DNA of 45,377 bases, from assembly GCA_900318395.1 (NCBI GenBank), contig ONKL01000020.1:1-45377 (forward strand). Reading direction: 5' to 3'. A program made the position numbers and the translations under genes. The notes under the pieces are model-generated. The model searched no databases and had not been told where the DNA came from. It saw nothing but the letters and a program-made list of their open reading frames with translations. This stretch comes from an uncultured Prevotella sp. (lineage in GTDB: Bacteria; Bacteroidota; Bacteroidia; Bacteroidales; Bacteroidaceae). Position 1 is the first letter of the stretch; each line of letters starts with the position of its first letter. Below, piece after piece: positions 42,637-45,377 of this stretch.

Positions 42637-44148
42637 CTATTTCATGAATTTCGTCTTGAACTCATTCATGGCCTCGGTGATCTCATTCTGAAGCTGCTCG
42701 AAGCGGCCTAAGATGACCTCGGGGGCATCGTAGACCACCTTTTCACGCTCTACTTCCTTGTATTTATTGATGGCCAGCGAATAGTCGTTGTCACGAATCT
42801 CCTGGGCAGGCACGAAGAAGCTCTGATCCTTACGGCTGCGCTCTGCCTCGCCATCGAGGTTGTGGAATCGCTCAATGATGTCAGGGATATCATTGTCCTG
42901 TATCTCGTTGCGCTTGTCGTCGAGCGAGAATCCATCGGCCTTCATGTCGTAGAACCACACACGATCCGTGCTTTGGGCGTTAGTCTTGGTGAAGACGATG
43001 ATGGCGGTAGAGACGCCTGCATAGGGCTTGAACACGCCTGAGGGCATGCTGATGATGGCCTGCAGGTGCTGATGGTCGACGAGCTCCTTGCGCAGCGCAA
43101 GGTGGGCGGTAGAGGTGCCGAAGAGCACACCGTCAGGGACAATGCTGGCACAGCGACCTCCTAACTCCAGCATGCGGATAAAGAGGCTCATAAAGAGCAG
43201 CTCCGTCTTCTTAGTGCGCGTGAGCGTCAGCAGTGAGTCGTTCACCACCTCATAGTCGAGCGTGCCCGAGAAGGGCGGATTAGCCATGATCAGCGAGTAA
43301 TAGCCCTCGCAGGTGTTCTGATTCGAGAGACTGTCCTGCGCACGGACATCCGGATCGTCGACACCATTCAGCATGAGATTCATAGAGCCGATGCGCAGCA
43401 TCTTGGGGTCGGTATCGAAGCCGCTGAACATCTTCGTGCGGAAGTGCTGGGAGTTCTGCTTCTTCAGGAGTTCCTGCTGATAATGCTCCTTGATATACTG
43501 CGCACAGGTCACATCGAAGCCTGCCGTGCCCATGGCGGGGTCGCAGATGCGATCGTCGAGTCGCGGCTGCATCAGCTCTACCATCATGCGGATGATATGG
43601 CGGGGAGAGCGGAACTGGCCATTGGTGCCCGAGGCGGCCATCTTGCCCAGCACATACTCGTAGACGTCGCCCATCGTGTCGCGATCGTTCATATCCAGCT
43701 CGTTGATGCCCTCTACCACCTTCACTAGCGTGCGTGGCTGCTGGATGAGGAACACGGCATCGTTCATAAAGCGGCTATAGGCAGAGGTCTTGGCATCGTT
43801 GAGGTGCTTGATGAAGGTGAACACATCGAAGCGCACGGTGTTGAACATCTCTTCAGGGATGAAGTGACGGAACTCGCTCCAACGCAGGTTCTTATAGGGT
43901 ACATCTTTGTCAGTATCGGGGTTATGCCAGAGACCCTTCTTGAACACGGCATCGGGCAGCTCCACATCGCCCATGCCCATCTTCACGGCGATAGCTTCCT
44001 TATCCAACTGAGCATCGTCGAGCATCTTCATAAAAAAGAGGTAGGTCATCTGCTCCAGCACATCGATAGAGTTAGTGATACCGCCCGTCCAGAAACTCAT
44101 CCAGATAGCGTCTACCTGACTCTTGATCTTACCTGTTATTCCACTCAT
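42637..44148 (-). CDS. hsdM: Type I restriction-modification DNA methyltransferase subunit
   Basis: A 503-residue N6-adenine methyltransferase that modifies the HsdS target and forms the core of the restriction complex. Domains: N-terminal HsdM_N helical domain (about 10-150), then the catalytic domain with SAM-binding DPAMGTAGF at 203-211 and NPPF at 290-293, and a C-terminal helical region for HsdS contact. Length is normal. Composition is host-like, unlike the neighbouring AT-rich genes. A complete promoter (-33 TTTG and -7 TAATTTTG) lies just upstream. Confidence 0.95.
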   Translation of the reverse strand: MSGITGKIKSQVDAIWMSFWTGGITNSIDVLEQMTYLFFMKMLDDAQLDKEAIAVKMGMGDVELPDAVFKKGLWHNPDTDKDVPYKNLRWSEFRHFIPEEMFNTVRFDVFTFIKHLNDAKTSAYSRFMNDAVFLIQQPRTLVKVVEGINELDMNDRDTMGDVYEYVLGKMAASGTNGQFRSPRHIIRMMVELMQPRLDDRICDPAMGTAGFDVTCAQYIKEHYQQELLKKQNSQHFRTKMFSGFDTDPKMLRIGSMNLMLNGVDDPDVRAQDSLSNQNTCEGYYSLIMANPPFSGTLDYEVVNDSLLTLTRTKKTELLFMSLFIRMLELGGRCASIVPDGVLFGTSTAHLALRKELVDHQHLQAIISMPSGVFKPYAGVSTAIIVFTKTNAQSTDRVWFYDMKADGFSLDDKRNEIQDNDIPDIIERFHNLDGEAERSRKDQSFFVPAQEIRDNDYSLAINKYKEVEREKVVYDAPEVILGRFEQLQNEITEAMNEFKTKFMK

Positions 44149-44174
44149 ATCGTTGTTTTAAGTTAATTTGATTG

Positions 44175-44206
44175 CAAAATTAGCGAAAAAATAGCATATC
44201 ACCAAA
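44175..44206 (-). promoter_or_regulatory. Promoter for hsdM
   Basis: On the minus strand TTTG (plus 44203-44206) and TAATTTTG (plus 44175-44182) are spaced by exactly 20 bp. The start would be near 44171, about 22 nt before the hsdM ATG. Confidence 0.7.
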
Positions 44207-44336
44207 ATTAAAAACACGTTTTTTCAACATTTCAACAAAACAACATACCCATTAGTTACTTCTTGTCTACTGAAACGTAACGAAACGCAGGGCAGAAAGT
44301 GATGAATTGGCATGTGAAATGCTACTAATTACAGAA

Positions 44337-44396
44337 TTATTTGCGGAAAGTTTTAAATAGCGCAGTTATCTGCTTTAGGTAGTCGAAATTCCTCAT
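44337..44396 (-). pseudogene. Truncated hsdR 5' end
   Basis: ATG at 44394-44396 starts MRNFDYLKQI, identical to the hsdR N-terminus, then departs (TALFKTFRK) and stops at 44337-44339. Together with its promoter region it matches 34713-34793 at 79 of 81 positions. It is a relic of a second or earlier hsdR copy. Confidence 0.85.
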
Positions 44397-44439
44397 GACG
44401 TGGCAAATTTACGAAATAATCGTCCATTCCACGTAAACT
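44359..44439. repeat. Direct repeat DR1, right copy
   Basis: Matches 34713-34793 (hsdR start and promoter) at 79 of 81 positions, same orientation, 9,646 bp away. The two copies bound hsdM, hsdS and all accessory genes. Confidence 0.95.
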
Positions 44440-44463
44440 AAAAAAGCCCTGTAACTGGAGGGC
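44440..44463 (-). terminator. Minus-strand terminator upstream of the hsdR relic
   Basis: GCCCT (44446-44450) and AGGGC (44459-44463) form a short stem; on the minus strand it is followed by a run of six T. It would stop minus-strand transcripts entering from the right. Confidence 0.6.
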
Positions 44464-44471
44464 AACTTGTA

Positions 44472-44515
44472 GATCTGACATGTGGGAAAAATTTCCCAGA
44501 TGCTGTTGTCAGATC
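44472..44515. repeat. Nested inverted repeats
   Basis: GATCTGAC (44472-44479) and GTCAGATC (44508-44515) enclose TGGGAAAAATTTCCCA (44483-44498), itself an inverted repeat. A palindrome GATCGCGATC follows at 44512-44521. These may be a protein-binding site or an element end. Confidence 0.75.
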
Positions 44516-44591
44516 GCGATCGGAGACACAGGCCTTTGATTTCCCCAAACGATCAAAACTGCAAAATAAAAATAGCTCAGCGATGTCATAT
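44516..44591. repeat. Composite of copied island pieces (DR3 and DR2 right copies)
   Basis: 44516-44557 is related to 39864-39900, and 44555-44591 is identical to 34949-34985 (start of the 36-aa gene). The two pieces are joined directly here, so the minus-strand frame starting with the 36-aa gene runs into the LIVWG sequence. Confidence 0.85.
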
Positions 44592-44594
44592 TCA

Positions 44595-44636
44595 GGTTCA
44601 AAAGGTTCAAAGGTTCAAAGGTTCAAAGGTTCAAAA
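44595..44636. repeat. GGTTCAAA tandem array, left arm
   Basis: Five consecutive copies of GGTTCAAA or GGTTCAAAA. Inverted copies at 44746-44777 make the two arrays the arms of a large inverted repeat. Confidence 0.95.
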
Positions 44637-44672
44637 TGCTATATTTATCATTGATGGAATATTCAAAATAGT

Positions 44673-44712
44673 TTTATATTATATATATATTATAATATAT
44701 ATATAATATAAA
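44673..44712. repeat. 40-bp perfect AT palindrome
   Basis: A perfect inverted repeat of A and T only, centred between 44692 and 44693, beginning TTTATATT and ending AATATAAA. It lies between the two GGTTCAAA arrays and could extrude as a cruciform. Confidence 0.95.
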
Positions 44713-44745
44713 TATTATACTTTTTGTGAACCTTCTACAAACACG

Positions 44746-44777
44746 TTTTGAACCTTTGAACCTTGAACCTTTGAACC
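44746..44777. repeat. GGTTCAAA tandem array, right arm (inverted)
   Basis: TTTTGAACC, TTTGAACC, TTGAACC, TTTGAACC: four inverted copies of the left-arm unit. One copy has lost a T. Confidence 0.95.
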
Positions 44778-44795
44778 CCTTTCTGGGATAGTAAT

Positions 44796-44854
44796 AAGAG
44801 CCATTTATCTGTGTGACAAATGGCTCTTACTGAAAAATAAGATTTTCTTATTTT
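44796..44854. terminator. Two consecutive hairpins
   Basis: AAGAGCCATTT (44796-44806) pairs with AAATGGCTCTT (44818-44828), a perfect 11-bp stem. AAAATAAGA (44834-44842) pairs with TCTTATTTT (44846-44854). They lie past the stop of the DUF4248 relic on the minus strand and may have been its terminator; no classical T-run follows the first. Confidence 0.5.
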
Positions 44855-44870
44855 CTGAGAAGTGGGTTCG

Positions 44871-44963
44871 CTACGGCTCGCCCAATTGTGTGTAGATCAG
44901 CTGCACCTCTGCGGGCGTGAACGTGCGACGCGTGAGGTCATGTAGATGGCGTAGCTGGGGAAT
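44871..44963 (-). pseudogene. DUF4248 protein C-terminal remnant
   Basis: A minus-strand open stretch without start codon encodes about 30 residues ending FTPAEVQLIYTQLGEP and TAG (44871-44873). By recall DUF4248 proteins end in a similar F-T-P-x-Q/E-V-x-x-I-x-x-x-LGEP motif, and their genes are often near HU-like genes in Bacteroidetes. The rest of the gene is missing; the phased repeats and promoter of the HU-like gene take its place. Confidence 0.6.
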
Positions 44964-44974
44964 TACACTAAATA

Positions 44975-45010
44975 TTGCAACAATTTGCAATAACTTGCAA
45001 GAACTGGCAA
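44975..45010. promoter_or_regulatory. Helically phased TTGCAA boxes
   Basis: TTGCAA at 44975, 44985 and 44995, plus TGGCAA at 45005, all with a 10-bp period. TTGCAA is itself a palindrome. The array ends 18 bp before the -7-like element of the HU-like gene, so it is a good candidate for cooperative regulator binding. Confidence 0.7.
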
Positions 45011-45028
45011 AGCCGAAAATAAATTTCG

Positions 45029-45036
45029 TACCTTCG
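45029..45036 (+). promoter_or_regulatory. Promoter -7-like element for the HU-like gene
   Basis: TACCTTCG differs from TAnnTTTG in one base (C for T). If used, the leader is about 180 nt and contains several short G/C-rich inverted repeats, for example GTCTTTAAGAC near 45170. Confidence 0.45.
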
Positions 45037-45218
45037 CAGTGTCAAAAGGAATCAAAGGCAGTGCGCAGGCTGAAGAGGAATCGAGACAAGCGAACGTCTT
45101 TTTAGACAGAAGCGCTCGAGCTCTGCTCGCTTGCTACCGAAGGGACGCAAGAACAAAAGTACAGAAGTCTTTAAGACACGTTAAACATTAAATTTATAAC
45201 CATTAAAATTTTACAAAC

Positions 45219-45377
45219 ATGATTGAACTTTATCTTTCAAAAAACATGATTGAGGGATCAGCCGCTTACGGCAAGTACTACCCTCGCGTGAGCTACAAGC
45301 AGACGCTCAACATCCACGAGATGGCCAAGCACATGTCTGAGCACAACACCCCGTTCTCGGAAGGTACCATCGAGGGT
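45219..45377 (+). CDS. HU-like DNA-binding protein, 5' part (cut by window end)
   Basis: ATG 45219 starts a frame open to the window end, 53 residues. The sequence (KYYPRVSYKQTLNIHEMAKHM, quoted here as KYYPRV and HEMAKHM, then NTPFSEGTIEG) fits the start of the HU-HIG type of HU-like proteins of Bacteroidetes: beta strands, then a helix and the helix-capping S/T-x-G-x-I/V segment. These proteins bind DNA, often beside DUF4248 genes. The A/T-rich leader lacks a Shine-Dalgarno sequence. Confidence 0.8.
   Translation, partial: MIELYLSKNMIEGSAAYGKYYPRVSYKQTLNIHEMAKHMSEHNTPFSEGTIEG

Noticed and set aside
44482-44706. 74-aa plus-strand frame in the repeat region
   Set aside because: It is formed by the copied fragments and the AT palindrome and reads as low-complexity Ile/Tyr at its end.

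Overview
The window looks like chromosomal DNA from a Bacteroidales bacterium, most probably a Prevotella-like gut or rumen species. Evidence: a SusC/SusD polysaccharide utilisation locus (PUL), an LpxC-FabZ fusion, a long-form PurM, repeated promoter motifs of the Bacteroidetes type (TAnnTTTG at -7, sometimes TTTG about 20 bp upstream), few obvious Shine-Dalgarno sequences, and a C-terminal HU-like gene. No tRNA, rRNA or CRISPR array was seen.

Layout. (1) 1-11,190: a fructan PUL on the minus strand. susC, susD and a DUF4960 surface lipoprotein form one operon. A GH32 fructanase, a sugar MFS transporter and a PfkB fructokinase form a second. Three palindromic operator-like sites (ATCGTTCAT / ATGAACGAT halves) tie the two together; one of them drives no visible gene. 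(2) 11,201-12,869: a neutral zinc metallopeptidase and a DUF5715 protein with an M15-peptidase-like motif, minus strand. (3) 12,949-20,354: a plus-strand housekeeping run, phoH-purC-menG-aroE-purM-prfA-pyrF-crp-like, with a striking 7-bp tandem repeat before purM. (4) 20,337-21,422: a secreted GH43-like protein, tail-to-tail with the crp-like gene. (5) 21,553-31,235: HD hydrolase, lpxD, lpxC-fabZ, lpxA, miaA, a class A penicillin-binding protein and a Pif1/RecD-like helicase (lipid A and cell-wall synthesis). (6) 31,442-44,148: a dispersed type I restriction-modification locus on the minus strand. hsdM and hsdR have host-like composition, but between them lie hsdS and an AT-rich set of accessory genes: a free-standing RNA polymerase alpha-CTD-like protein, a secreted protein, an EEP-family nuclease/phosphatase, small membrane proteins, an SSL2-type helicase and a membrane-anchored unknown. 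(7) 44,149-45,218: a repeat-rich gene graveyard with a truncated copy of the hsdR 5' end, a second copied piece of the island, tandem GGTTCAAA arrays around a 40-bp AT palindrome, and a DUF4248 remnant. (8) 45,219-end: the start of an HU-like DNA-binding protein.

How it works together. In the PUL, fructan is captured and imported by DUF4960/SusD/SusC, cut by the periplasmic GH32, and the fructose is taken up by the MFS transporter and phosphorylated by the fructokinase. The least explained parts are the orphan operator-promoter-terminator cassette in the PUL, the 7-8 bp tandem repeats that fill many gene leaders, and the accessory module inside the type I R-M locus, which is bounded by roughly 80-bp direct repeats about 9.6 kb apart. 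Functions are assigned from motifs and family recall only; no database search was possible.
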